The translations under genes and the position numbers were made by a program. Under the pieces are notes generated by a model. It worked only from the letters and a program-made list of their open reading frames with translations. It made no database searches and had not been told where the DNA came from. This document shows positions 17,760-26,458 of a stretch of 55,610 nt of DNA, piece after piece; the stretch's first letter is position 1, and each line of letters opens with the position of its first letter. Source of the stretch: an uncultured Alphaproteobacteria bacterium (GTDB lineage: Bacteria > Pseudomonadota > Alphaproteobacteria > HIMB59 > GCA-002718135); contig CACOAX010000005.1 in assembly GCA_902625365.1 (NCBI GenBank), positions 1 to 55,610 on the forward strand, written 5' to 3'.

Positions 17760-19007
17760 TTAAATTTTTTCTAAAACTTTAATTAACTTTTCTGTATCAC
17801 TCATGTTATTGTAATGAGTCATACTTATTCTTATCACACCATCATTTGTATTTATTCCCAATGCTTTAAGGCATCTCCAGGCATAAAAATTATCATTTCT
17901 AGTTGCTATTTTTTTATCAATAAGTTTATTAGAAAAATTTTCAGAACTTATTTTATTGGAAATAAATGAAATTGTTGGTGCTCTATTTTTATTTTTTATT
18001 TTATTTTTACCTATAAGTTTAATATCTTCTCTATTATTCAAGTATTCTAATAAAGGATTTGCAATCATTTCTTCATGTTTTGCAATTAAATTATTTATTT
18101 TATTTATTTTTTTAAGAGTAGTCTTTTCACTTTGGTTAAAGTGATGCTTATATAGATTCTCAAAATATTCATATATACCTATTAAAGAAGCTAATTCTTC
18201 ATGATTTGGTCCACCAGGATTTAAGGTATATGGATATTGTCCATTTAAAAATTCATGATTTTGATTTGGCAAATCTTTCAATATTTCTTCTTTTCCATAC
18301 ATTAAAGCCAAGTGAGGTCCATATGTTTTGTATAAACTAAAAGTATAAAAATCTACTCCTAATTCCTTAACATCCGGAAAGCCATGTGGTGCGTATGAAA
18401 CACCATCACCAATAACAATTACATCATTTTTATGAGCAATTTCACATATTTTTTTTAAATTATTTATTGAACCAACTATATTTGAGCAATGAGTTACAGC
18501 TAAAATTTTTGTTTTATTACTAATTAATTTTTCTAGATCTTTTATTTCTAATTCATGATTATCTAAATTAAACTTCCATTCTTTAATTTTTACTCCAGCA
18601 TTTTTTAATCTTCTCCATGGACTTATATTCGCTTCATGATCTTGATTAGTTACAATTATTTCATCATTTTTATCAAGGATTTTTTTTAGAGCATTTGAAA
18701 GAACATATAAATTTATAGAAGTTGATCCTCCAATTAAAATTTCATTTTTTTTAGCATTTATCATTTCAGCAAAATATTCTGTAGCATTATCCATTTGTTC
18801 ACCAGCTAATTTAGACATTGGATAGTTTGCGTAAGGCTGAACTTTTGTTGATGTCATAAATTCAGTCAATCTATCAATTACATTTTTTGGAACATAACTC
18901 CCCCCGGCATTTTCAAAAAAAGACCAATTTTTTGATAAAGGATCATTAAATGCAGGAAACTGTGATCTTACATACTCTACATCAAGTTTTATATTTTCTA
19001 GTGTCAA
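17760..19007 (-). CDS. Class V aminotransferase, cysteine-desulfurase-like (VC1184 type)
   Basis: A PLP enzyme of fold type I. H124 (TNQDHEANISPWRR) would stack on the cofactor, D201 in VIGDGVSYAPHGFPD binds the pyridine nitrogen, and K227 in FSLYKTYGPHLA forms the Schiff base. FENAGGSYVP near 31-40 and the overall pattern match the family often annotated as cysteine desulfurase-like VC1184. No SufS/IscS partner is nearby, and the usual catalytic cysteine loop is not evident, so a desulfurase role is doubtful. Initiation is at TTG (complement of 19005-19007) with an AGAGG five bases upstream. It is divergent from the aldehyde dehydrogenase at 19087. Confidence 0.75.
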   Translation of the reverse strand: MTLENIKLDVEYVRSQFPAFNDPLSKNWSFFENAGGSYVPKNVIDRLTEFMTSTKVQPYANYPMSKLAGEQMDNATEYFAEMINAKKNEILIGGSTSINLYVLSNALKKILDKNDEIIVTNQDHEANISPWRRLKNAGVKIKEWKFNLDNHELEIKDLEKLISNKTKILAVTHCSNIVGSINNLKKICEIAHKNDVIVIGDGVSYAPHGFPDVKELGVDFYTFSLYKTYGPHLALMYGKEEILKDLPNQNHEFLNGQYPYTLNPGGPNHEELASLIGIYEYFENLYKHHFNQSEKTTLKKINKINNLIAKHEEMIANPLLEYLNNREDIKLIGKNKIKNKNRAPTISFISNKISSENFSNKLIDKKIATRNDNFYAWRCLKALGINTNDGVIRISMTHYNNMSDTEKLIKVLEKI

Positions 19008-19086
19008 TTGTGCCTCTTATTGTGTATTCTTTTATTCTAATATAAAAAAAAATAAATGAATAATTATTTTATTTTTCTAATCAATT
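19008..19086. promoter_or_regulatory. Divergent intergenic promoter region
   Basis: This 79-base gap separates the divergent aminotransferase and aldehyde dehydrogenase genes and must contain promoters for both. It is almost pure A/T apart from an AGAGG ribosome-binding site (read as CCTCT on the + strand) for the leftward TTG start. I see no clear operator or -35/-10 pair. Confidence 0.4.
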
Positions 19087-20517
19087 ATGCTTGATAAACG
19101 TAAATTTTACATAAATGGGTCATGGATTGACCCAGTAATAAAAAAAGATTTTGATGTTATTAATCCCTCTAATGAAGAGACGTATGCTACAATATCTTTA
19201 GGAAGTATAAAGGATGTAGATTTGGCTATTAGTGCTGCAAAGATAGCATATTCTAAATGGAGTCAAGTTGAAAAAAAAGAGAAAATAAATTTACTAGAAA
19301 AATTACTTCAAATTTATAAAAATAGATGGGATGAAATAACTCAAACAATGTCCAATGAGATGGGAGCTCCTTTAGACTGGTCGTCTTCAGCACAAACATC
19401 TTCAGGTGCAGATCATATAAATGATTTTATTTTAAGATTAAAAAATTTTGAATTTGAAAGAAAATTTAATAAAACATCTAATAATTATATTGTTTATGAG
19501 CCTATTGGTATTTGTGGTCTGATTACACCATGGAATTGGCCAATTAACCAAATCACATTAAAAGTGATTCCAGCCTTAGCCGCTGGGTGTACTATGATTT
19601 TAAAACCATCTGAAATAGCACCTTTGTCTGGAATGCTTTTTGCAGATCTTATTCATGAAGCAGGTTTTCCTCCGGGTGTTTTTAATTTAATAAATGGAGA
19701 TGGATCTGGAGTAGGTACAGATTTATCAACCCATAGACATATCGATATGATTTCATTTACTGGTTCAACAAGAGCTGGAAAACTTATATCTAAGAATGCA
19801 GCAGATACAATTAAAAGAGTTTGCTTAGAATTAGGAGGTAAAGGGGGAAATATTATTTTTAGCGACTCTCACCCCAAAGCAGTAAGAGAGGGTGTTAGAA
19901 ATGTTATGAGTAACTCTGGCCAATCCTGTGATGCACCGACTAGAATGTTGGTAGAAAAATCAATTTACAAAAGAGCTGTAGAAGAAGCTGCCGATGAAGC
20001 TAATAAAATTAAAGTTGATATTGCTTCAAAAAAAGGTGATCATATTGGACCAGTAATTTCAGAAACTCAATATAATAAAATCATAGATTTAATAAATAGT
20101 GGTATTAAAGAAGGAGCTACACTTGTTGCTGGAGGCCCTGATAAGCCAATTGGATTAGATAAAGGTTATTTTATAAAACCAACAATATTTACAGATGTAA
20201 AAAATGAAATGCGAATAGCTAAAGAAGAGATTTTTGGGCCAGTACTTTCTATAATTCCATTTGATGATGAAGAAGAGGCTGTATCAATTGTAAATGACAC
20301 ATCCTATGGTCTAGGAAACTATGTTCAAACTCAAGATAAAGAAAAGGCCAAAAGAATAGCAAGAAAATTTAGATCAGGGGGTGTTTATATAAATGGAAAA
20401 AGTGCTGATCCAGGAACTCCTTTCGGGGGCTATAGACAATCTGGTAATGGAAGAGAAGGAGGTGTCTGGGGTTTAGAAGAATATTTAGAAATTAAAACCA
20501 TCTGTGGATGGGAATAA
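19087..20517 (+). CDS. NAD(P)-dependent aldehyde dehydrogenase
   Basis: A full-length ALDH-superfamily enzyme. N150 lies in ITPWNWPINQ, the general base E248 in LELGGKGGN, and the nucleophile C281 in NSGQSCDAPTRM. A GPVLS segment near 380 and PFGGYRQSGNGREGG near 447-461 complete the set. It oxidises an aldehyde to a carboxylic acid in the cytoplasm. Substrate class cannot be read: it could serve 4-trimethylaminobutyraldehyde or another amine-derived aldehyde, given the dioxygenase next door, but that is a guess. It converges on the dioxygenase with one base between stop codons. Confidence 0.85.
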   Translation: MLDKRKFYINGSWIDPVIKKDFDVINPSNEETYATISLGSIKDVDLAISAAKIAYSKWSQVEKKEKINLLEKLLQIYKNRWDEITQTMSNEMGAPLDWSSSAQTSSGADHINDFILRLKNFEFERKFNKTSNNYIVYEPIGICGLITPWNWPINQITLKVIPALAAGCTMILKPSEIAPLSGMLFADLIHEAGFPPGVFNLINGDGSGVGTDLSTHRHIDMISFTGSTRAGKLISKNAADTIKRVCLELGGKGGNIIFSDSHPKAVREGVRNVMSNSGQSCDAPTRMLVEKSIYKRAVEEAADEANKIKVDIASKKGDHIGPVISETQYNKIIDLINSGIKEGATLVAGGPDKPIGLDKGYFIKPTIFTDVKNEMRIAKEEIFGPVLSIIPFDDEEEAVSIVNDTSYGLGNYVQTQDKEKAKRIARKFRSGGVYINGKSADPGTPFGGYRQSGNGREGGVWGLEEYLEIKTICGWE

Positions 20518-20518
20518 T

Positions 20519-21658
20519 TTAAACTTTAATATTATTAAAATAATTTAATCTTCCAATTATTTCATCTCTTTCAATATAATATCCTTGAAGATGTCTATTA
20601 CCAGAGTTTGGGTCAAATTCGGTTCTACCATGTAATACTCTTCTATTATTAAAACAAAAAATATCACCCGCCTCTAATCTAAAATCAATTTTAAATTTTT
20701 TGTTTTGAAGAAGTGATGCAAAATATTGATACGAATCATAAAACTTTTTCATTATTTTAGGCTCAACATCTACAGCACCCATTGCAGCCATACTAAATCT
20801 AATATCATTATAATCATTATCTTTTGTTAATGTAATTATTGGTGAATGAAGAACCCTAACTGCTTTTTGAGTATAATCTGTATCTTTAAATTTTACATAT
20901 GTTTGTGTTAAAATTTTAAAAACATCTTTTTCATTTTTTTTTAAATAATTTGCAACCGCAAAACCATCTACAACAGATGATAATCCACCATTGGCCTCAT
21001 TTACTAAACAATGAAGAAACTGATAACCGGGAGCATATTCAAAATATGGTAAATCCGTATGATTTCTTAATGCATCTGCTGTATAAGCAGTGTTATTTGG
21101 TTTTGGTATATTAATTACTTCAAAAGGCGTACCAAAAAATGTTTCCCTATGATGACTTATTCTATTTAATATTTTAAATGCTGATTTTTTTCTAGTTGGA
21201 GCATTTTTGATTAAAGCAAAACCATAAGTATGAAGTAAATTTAGCCATTTTCTTAAATATTTGTCATTATTTATTACACTATCATGATCAATAATAATTT
21301 TCTTTAAATTTATATTTAATTTACCATTCCAAAAAACATAAGGAGATTTATATTTTTGTTTATTTATTTCGGTATAACAATGATCTCTTAACCATTTTAA
21401 TTTGAATATACTAGTATGATCACCTTCACTCCAATCAATACTTAATTTATTTTTTTCAATTTTATATTTTTTAGGAAATATTTTTTTACTAACAGTTAAA
21501 ATATTAAATACTCTCATATTTGCAGTAGGATGTATTGCTGTTGGACAATTATCTCTTAGCCACATAAAATGGAATTTACTTTCAAAATTGTCTTTCCATA
21601 AAATACTTAAATGATCATTCTTTTTTTCTAATTTTTTTACATGATATTTGTTATTCAT
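20519..21658 (-). CDS. Gamma-butyrobetaine-hydroxylase-type Fe(II)/2-oxoglutarate dioxygenase
   Basis: Two-domain layout of gamma-butyrobetaine hydroxylase: an N-terminal DUF971-like domain with two WLRD repeats (33-36 and 89-92), then a TauD-like jelly roll with H200 and D202 (RNHTDLPYFEYAPGYQ) and distal H343 (NNRRVLHGRTEFDP). RLEAGDIFCF precedes the last histidine. Human BBOX1 binds zinc with three clustered cysteines in the N-domain; here only C38 of that group remains, so the zinc site is probably absent. The likely reaction is gamma-butyrobetaine to L-carnitine, which would feed the carnitine genes near 47-50 kb. The related enzyme TmpA, which hydroxylates a trimethylammonio-phosphonate, is a real alternative. 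Divergent from the EamA transporter. Confidence 0.75.
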   Translation of the reverse strand: MNNKYHVKKLEKKNDHLSILWKDNFESKFHFMWLRDNCPTAIHPTANMRVFNILTVSKKIFPKKYKIEKNKLSIDWSEGDHTSIFKLKWLRDHCYTEINKQKYKSPYVFWNGKLNINLKKIIIDHDSVINNDKYLRKWLNLLHTYGFALIKNAPTRKKSAFKILNRISHHRETFFGTPFEVINIPKPNNTAYTADALRNHTDLPYFEYAPGYQFLHCLVNEANGGLSSVVDGFAVANYLKKNEKDVFKILTQTYVKFKDTDYTQKAVRVLHSPIITLTKDNDYNDIRFSMAAMGAVDVEPKIMKKFYDSYQYFASLLQNKKFKIDFRLEAGDIFCFNNRRVLHGRTEFDPNSGNRHLQGYYIERDEIIGRLNYFNNIKV

Positions 21659-21708
21659 TATTAAATATTTATATCTGAATAAATTATCTTAGTATATTTA
21701 ATTAATAA

Positions 21709-22569
21709 ATGAAATCGAAAAATAATAATCTCTTAGGAATTACTTTCATGTTGTTGTCCATGTTTTCTCTAAGTATAAATGATATTACTTATAAATATTT
21801 AAGCTTTCATTTTCCTGTATGGGAATCAATATTCTTTCGAGCACTAAGTGGAAGTATTATTGCAACTTTCTTAGCAATGTATTTTGGGTTTGATAAATTA
21901 AAAACTAAAAAACCAGTTGGACATGCTATCCGAGCCCTTTCTGCCTCTGCTTGTGTTGTATTCTATATTTACGGAATTAATCATTTAATGTTATCAGAAA
22001 ATATTGCTATTGCACATTCTGCTCCCATTATTGCTGCATTTCTTGCTGTACCAATACTTGGTGAGAGAATTGGAATTTTTAGAACTACAGCAATTTTAAT
22101 TGGTTTTATTGGTGTATTAATAATAGTTAAGCCTGGTACTGATTTATTTAAATTTGAAACCCTTTACCCGCTTATATCTGCTGCCTTTATGGCCTCCGTA
22201 TATTTATCAACTAGATCTGTGATGAGTACTGATTCAAGTGTAGCAATAGTTTTTTATTATTCTTTTGCATTATTAATTACATCAATAATTTTTTTTCCAG
22301 ATAATTTTATTATGCCTAATGGAGTCCAATTAATATTAGCTATGAGTTTAGGTATTATGGGCTCACTAGGCCATTTATTTATGTCACAAGCAGCTAAGTA
22401 TGCTGACGTTGCAATTACTTCTCCATTTGAATACTCATCATTCATTTTTGTCGGAATAATGGGTTATTTAATTTATTCAGAGGTGCCAACTTTTAGTATT
22501 TATTTAGGAGGAACAATAATCGTTAGTACTGGAATATTTATAGCCTACAGAGAAAGAAAAAATAATTAA
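21709..22569 (+). CDS. EamA/DMT-family inner-membrane transporter
   Basis: Ten hydrophobic segments in 286 residues, made of two similar five-helix halves, as in the drug/metabolite transporter superfamily. LGERIGIFRTTAILIGFIGV near 106-125 and a second copy of the pattern near the C-terminus are typical EamA features. Substrate and direction cannot be read. It is divergent from the butyrobetaine-hydroxylase-type gene across 50 bases, so the two may be coregulated. The stop codon is one base from that of the convergent MmgE/PrpD gene. Confidence 0.85.
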   Translation: MKSKNNNLLGITFMLLSMFSLSINDITYKYLSFHFPVWESIFFRALSGSIIATFLAMYFGFDKLKTKKPVGHAIRALSASACVVFYIYGINHLMLSENIAIAHSAPIIAAFLAVPILGERIGIFRTTAILIGFIGVLIIVKPGTDLFKFETLYPLISAAFMASVYLSTRSVMSTDSSVAIVFYYSFALLITSIIFFPDNFIMPNGVQLILAMSLGIMGSLGHLFMSQAAKYADVAITSPFEYSSFIFVGIMGYLIYSEVPTFSIYLGGTIIVSTGIFIAYRERKNN

Positions 22570-22584
22570 ATTAAAAAATTATTT
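22560..22584. terminator. Possible bidirectional terminator between convergent genes
   Basis: An A/T-only inverted repeat, AAATAATT and AATTATTT, with a 9-base loop spans the stop codons of the EamA gene (+) and the MmgE/PrpD gene (-). In the + direction it is followed by a pyrimidine-rich run. The stem is weak because it has no G-C pairs, so function is uncertain. Confidence 0.3.
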
Positions 22585-23896
22585 CTTTTAGATTTTTCTT
22601 CTTATATTTTTGATTTCTTATTTTATTTAAAATAATTTTTTTACCTCCACACATTGAAAATTTATTATCGATATCATCATCTTTTAAAGGATAATTTTTT
22701 CCTCCTTTGATATGTGATATTTTTTCAATCAACTTACTTCCATCCTTCATTATTACTTTAATAATATCAGGATACCTAGGATCATAATCTTCAAAGTTAT
22801 TTGGCACTTTATAAGTAATGAGTTTAATTTTTCTAGTCATATTTAAACTTTTTTTATTTTTGGAAATATTTAAGCTACTTAAATCAAACTTTCCATTAAT
22901 GAGAGCAGTCGCTAAACAAAAACTTAATGAAAATCTAGCTTCAGTAGAATTTTTAGGTATATGAAATTTTGATACTCTAAACCAAGGTTCTGGAAACTCA
23001 ATTGTAATAGATTTAATATTTTTTTTTATAAAAATTTTTTTATTTAAAATTAATCCCCCTTGTATTACTCTTTGAGAATAACTACAAACTGGCCAAAGCT
23101 TAATGAAATTTGGATATTTAATTATAGAATTTCCAAAATCTGATTTTTTTAAATTATCATTTAATTTTTTAGAAAAATCACTACCATATAATTCAATAAA
23201 TCCTCTCTCAATATTCCAAATATTTTGATTAGCTGTCCCTCCATTTTTTGCAAGTAGGGCTGATTGTATACCTGCTTGGGCCGCGAAACCTATATGAAAC
23301 GCTTTTGTATCTTTTCCGAATTGTTGTTTTAAGCCAGATGAAAAACTTGTGGCAATAGAAATTGCATTTGCCATTTGATCCACATTTAATTTTAAAACTT
23401 TAGATACTGCAGCAGCAGTTCCAACCACTCCTATTGTATTTGCTGAATGCCACCCTTTATAATAATGATCATAACTAAGTGCTTGTCCTAATTTTATTAT
23501 TAATTCATATCCTATTACCCATCCTTGATATATTTCTTCAATTGAGATATTTTTCACTTGAGCGATAGATATAAGAGCTGAAAAAATAGGGGCACTAGGA
23601 TGAGATCCAGCTATATATTCGTAATCATCAAAGTCTATCGAAGCTGATCTTACTCCATGTAAAAAACTTGCAGCAGAAACAGATAATTTTTTTCCACCTC
23701 CAAAAACTTGAATTTTTCCCAAATTATTATTTTCTAAACAATATTTTAAAGCAACCTTTGATTGTTTTTCTTTAACACCTGATAATATGCAAGCTAGGGT
23801 ATCTATGAATGCATTTTCTGCTCTTTTATAAATTACCTTATTTAATTTAATTTTTTTTTGTGATGCCCAATAACAAAATTTTTTATGAAAACTCAT
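22571..23896 (-). CDS. MmgE/PrpD family protein
   Basis: 441 residues with the family's N-terminal helical domain. Recognisable stretches are FIDTLACILSG near 30-40, GVRSASIDFDDYEYIAGSHPSAP near 76-98 (dominated by the D and H of the active-site loop) and SFSSGLKQQFGKDTKAFHIGFAAQAG near 192-217. Known members include 2-methylcitrate dehydratase and cis-aconitate decarboxylase. No methylcitrate synthase or methylisocitrate lyase is in the window, so a classical propionate role is not supported. It overlaps the HTD2-type hydratase by 4 bases (ATGA), implying translational coupling and a shared pathway for a C5/C6 dicarboxylate or its CoA ester. The exact reaction is unknown. Confidence 0.75.
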   Translation of the reverse strand: MSFHKKFCYWASQKKIKLNKVIYKRAENAFIDTLACILSGVKEKQSKVALKYCLENNNLGKIQVFGGGKKLSVSAASFLHGVRSASIDFDDYEYIAGSHPSAPIFSALISIAQVKNISIEEIYQGWVIGYELIIKLGQALSYDHYYKGWHSANTIGVVGTAAAVSKVLKLNVDQMANAISIATSFSSGLKQQFGKDTKAFHIGFAAQAGIQSALLAKNGGTANQNIWNIERGFIELYGSDFSKKLNDNLKKSDFGNSIIKYPNFIKLWPVCSYSQRVIQGGLILNKKIFIKKNIKSITIEFPEPWFRVSKFHIPKNSTEARFSLSFCLATALINGKFDLSSLNISKNKKSLNMTRKIKLITYKVPNNFEDYDPRYPDIIKVIMKDGSKLIEKISHIKGGKNYPLKDDDIDNKFSMCGGKKIILNKIRNQKYKKKNLKEIIF

Positions 23897-24711
23897 TTTT
23901 GAAATTTTGTAATCATTGTAATTTCTTCTTTTTCATTAAGTATTCTTCCAATAATTTCATTTTCTAGATTTTTTCCAATTTCTACAAAAAAATTATTTTT
24001 ATATACAAGAGGCGCTGTAGCCCTATACTCAAAAGAATTGAATTCAATATCGTTTTTTCTTGCAAGATTTAAAAGATAAGTTGCTTGAAGAGGCGCATGG
24101 ACTAATAATCCAGTATGACCCTCAAAATTTTTTGTATAATCATTATCATAATGAATCTTATGTCCATTAAAAGTTAAAGCAGAATATCTAAATAGTAGAG
24201 TTGATGAGCTATAAATTTCTACTTTATCAATTAACTTTAATTCATCTTTTATTTTAGTTGTAATGGGGTTTTTATTTATTTTTTCTCTATAAACAGCAGT
24301 TTGATCTTCGGATATTATTAACTTATTTTTATTTAAATATTCATGATTAATATTAACAAAACATAGATTGCCTGATTTACCTTCCTTAAATTCAATACTA
24401 GAAATTGTTGAATTTTTTTTAATTTCAGATCCAATTTCAAATTTATCAAATATTTTTATTTTACCGCCAGCCCACATTCTAATTTTATAAGGTAACTCAG
24501 GTAAGAAAATTCCTAACTTTGCATTTCCGTCTTTGTCTAGATCAATTAGTGAAGCTATATCTGGGCATAAGCATAAAAAAATTCCCTCAGGTACGGTTTG
24601 ATCACTTAAACAGTTTTGATCGATTGTTTTTTTTAAGTGATTAACTAATCGAGGAGTAATAATATCACTTCTTGAAATTTTCTTTCCAATCCAATCTTTG
24701 TAGTTATCCAT
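23893..24711 (-). CDS. HTD2/mesaconyl-itaconyl-CoA hydratase type MaoC protein
   Basis: A double-hotdog hydratase. The N-terminal half has LPELPYKIRMWAGGKI near 81-96; the C-terminal half has LLFRYSALTFNGHKIHYD near 173-190 followed by GHTGLLVHAPLQATYLLN. This RYSALTFN-H-IHYD plus VHAPLQ pattern is that of the COG3777 family, which includes 3-methylfumaryl-CoA and mesaconyl/itaconyl-CoA hydratases and mitochondrial HTD2. It should add water to an enoyl-CoA in the cytoplasm. Coupled translation with a MmgE/PrpD gene points to a branched dicarboxylate route. No CoA transferase or lyase accompanies them here. Confidence 0.75.
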   Translation of the reverse strand: MDNYKDWIGKKISRSDIITPRLVNHLKKTIDQNCLSDQTVPEGIFLCLCPDIASLIDLDKDGNAKLGIFLPELPYKIRMWAGGKIKIFDKFEIGSEIKKNSTISSIEFKEGKSGNLCFVNINHEYLNKNKLIISEDQTAVYREKINKNPITTKIKDELKLIDKVEIYSSSTLLFRYSALTFNGHKIHYDNDYTKNFEGHTGLLVHAPLQATYLLNLARKNDIEFNSFEYRATAPLVYKNNFFVEIGKNLENEIIGRILNEKEEITMITKFQK

Positions 24712-24771
24712 ATTTAATATACTCGAGTTTACTTATAAATTAATTATTAGTATAATTTATATTTTTAAAAA

Positions 24772-26409
24772 ATGAAAAAAACATTTGACTATATAATAGC
24801 AGGAGGAGGCTCTGCTGGCTGTACATTAGCCTCAAGATTATCTGAAAATAAAGATATAAAGGTATTACTAATAGAAGCAGGGGGGTCAGGAAAAAGTTTA
24901 TTCACTCAAATGCCCGGTGGAAACGGATACATTTTTGGGAACCCAAAATTTGATTGGGGTTTTGAGTCCATACCTCAACCTTCTTTAAATAATAGAAAAA
25001 TTTTATATCCTAGAGGTAAAGGGCTAGGAGGATCCTCTATTTTAAACGGTATGATTTACATGAGAGGTGCTCCAGGTGATTTCAATAGGTGGAGACAAAA
25101 GGGCTTAGAGGGTTGGTCATATAATGATGTATTACCATATTTCAAAAGATCTGCCTCAGCTTTTCATAGAGAAAAAAATGAATTTCACTCGCATTCAGGC
25201 CCTTTAAAACTTACACCTGCCGGTAATTACAATTCTATTGATAAAGCATTTATTGATGCATGTGTTGAAGCAGGGGCAGAATTTAATAATGATTTTTACA
25301 ATGGCAATCTAAATGGAGTAGGCCGATATGATGTTAAAGTATGGAACGGAAAAAGACAATCATCTGCAGAAGCTTATTTGAAATTTAAACCTACAAACTT
25401 AACAATTTATAAAAATACATCTGTAATAAAAATTTTAATTGAGAAAAATAAAGCTAAAGGATTACTTTTATCAAATGGTGAAGTTTATGCATCATCAGAG
25501 GTAATATTATCTTTAGGAGCATTTGGTAGTCCAAAATGTTTAATGTTGTCAGGAATTGGCCCAGAAGAACATTTAAAAGAAAAAAATATAGAATTATTAA
25601 TTAACTTACCTGGAGTTGGTGAAAACCTTCACGATCATCCTGTTATGCCAATGAATTGGGGTTTTCAAAATAACAATTTAAGTTTCTCTAAGTATCAAAG
25701 GATAGATAGAGCTATCATTGTGGGATTAAAATATATTTTATTTAAAAAGGGATTAGCTGCAGCTCCTTTTTGGTCAACAAATCTATTTCATGCAATAAGA
25801 GAAAAAGATATGCCTGAAATACAAGTATTTATGACGCCTATGTGTTTTAAGGAAGAAAAAGATAACTGGTCTATGAGTTTAGACAATTTATTAAATTTTG
25901 GTTCATTATTTTTTTCTAGAGGTAAAAAAGCTTTTCCAGGATTACACTTTCAAATTAATTTATTAAGACCAAAGAGCACAGGAAGTGTAAAACTTAAAAG
26001 CTCAAATCCTAATGATGAACTTAATATAAATCCAAATTGGTTCATTGATCCATCTGATATGGAAGATATGATAGAAGGGATGAAGCATACAAGAGAAGTA
26101 TTGTCAAAACCCAGTTTAGCAAAAATTGTTTCGGAAGAATTACTTCCAGGAAAAAAAATAAAAAGTGATCAGGATTTAAAAGACTCAGTTCGAAATCATG
26201 TACAAACTGGCCATCATCCTGCATCTACTTGCGCAATGGGTTCAAGTAATAACAAAATGGCTGTACTTGATAATCAGCTTAAAGTTAGAGGAATAGACAA
26301 TCTGAGAGTAGTAGATGCTTCTTCTTTCCCAGATATGATAAGTGGAAATATAAATGCATCTGTAATTATGTTAGCAGAAAAAGCATCAGATATGATATTA
26401 AAAAATTAA
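24772..26409 (+). CDS. GMC-family FAD alcohol dehydrogenase (BetA-like), copy 1
   Basis: The FAD loop GGGSAGCTLASRL is at residues 11-23, a second FAD motif GKGLGGSSILNGMIYMRG near 82-99, and the catalytic histidine lies in TGHHPASTCAMGS near 480-492. The tail VVDASSFPDMISGNINAS gives the partner asparagine. 545 residues is standard for choline dehydrogenase and related alcohol dehydrogenases. It would oxidise an alcohol to an aldehyde, passing electrons to the respiratory chain. The aldehyde dehydrogenase 49 bases downstream would complete alcohol-to-acid oxidation; choline to betaine is possible but unproven. A second GMC gene lies at 43204. Confidence 0.85.
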   Translation: MKKTFDYIIAGGGSAGCTLASRLSENKDIKVLLIEAGGSGKSLFTQMPGGNGYIFGNPKFDWGFESIPQPSLNNRKILYPRGKGLGGSSILNGMIYMRGAPGDFNRWRQKGLEGWSYNDVLPYFKRSASAFHREKNEFHSHSGPLKLTPAGNYNSIDKAFIDACVEAGAEFNNDFYNGNLNGVGRYDVKVWNGKRQSSAEAYLKFKPTNLTIYKNTSVIKILIEKNKAKGLLLSNGEVYASSEVILSLGAFGSPKCLMLSGIGPEEHLKEKNIELLINLPGVGENLHDHPVMPMNWGFQNNNLSFSKYQRIDRAIIVGLKYILFKKGLAAAPFWSTNLFHAIREKDMPEIQVFMTPMCFKEEKDNWSMSLDNLLNFGSLFFSRGKKAFPGLHFQINLLRPKSTGSVKLKSSNPNDELNINPNWFIDPSDMEDMIEGMKHTREVLSKPSLAKIVSEELLPGKKIKSDQDLKDSVRNHVQTGHHPASTCAMGSSNNKMAVLDNQLKVRGIDNLRVVDASSFPDMISGNINASVIMLAEKASDMILKN

Positions 26410-26458
26410 TTAATCACAAATAAGTTGACCAATGAAAATATTTAAGTTTAAATAAATT

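Noticed and set aside
17760-19007. SufS/IscS cysteine desulfurase
   Set aside because: No Fe-S assembly genes nearby and the characteristic catalytic cysteine loop is not evident; only the fold-level similarity holds.
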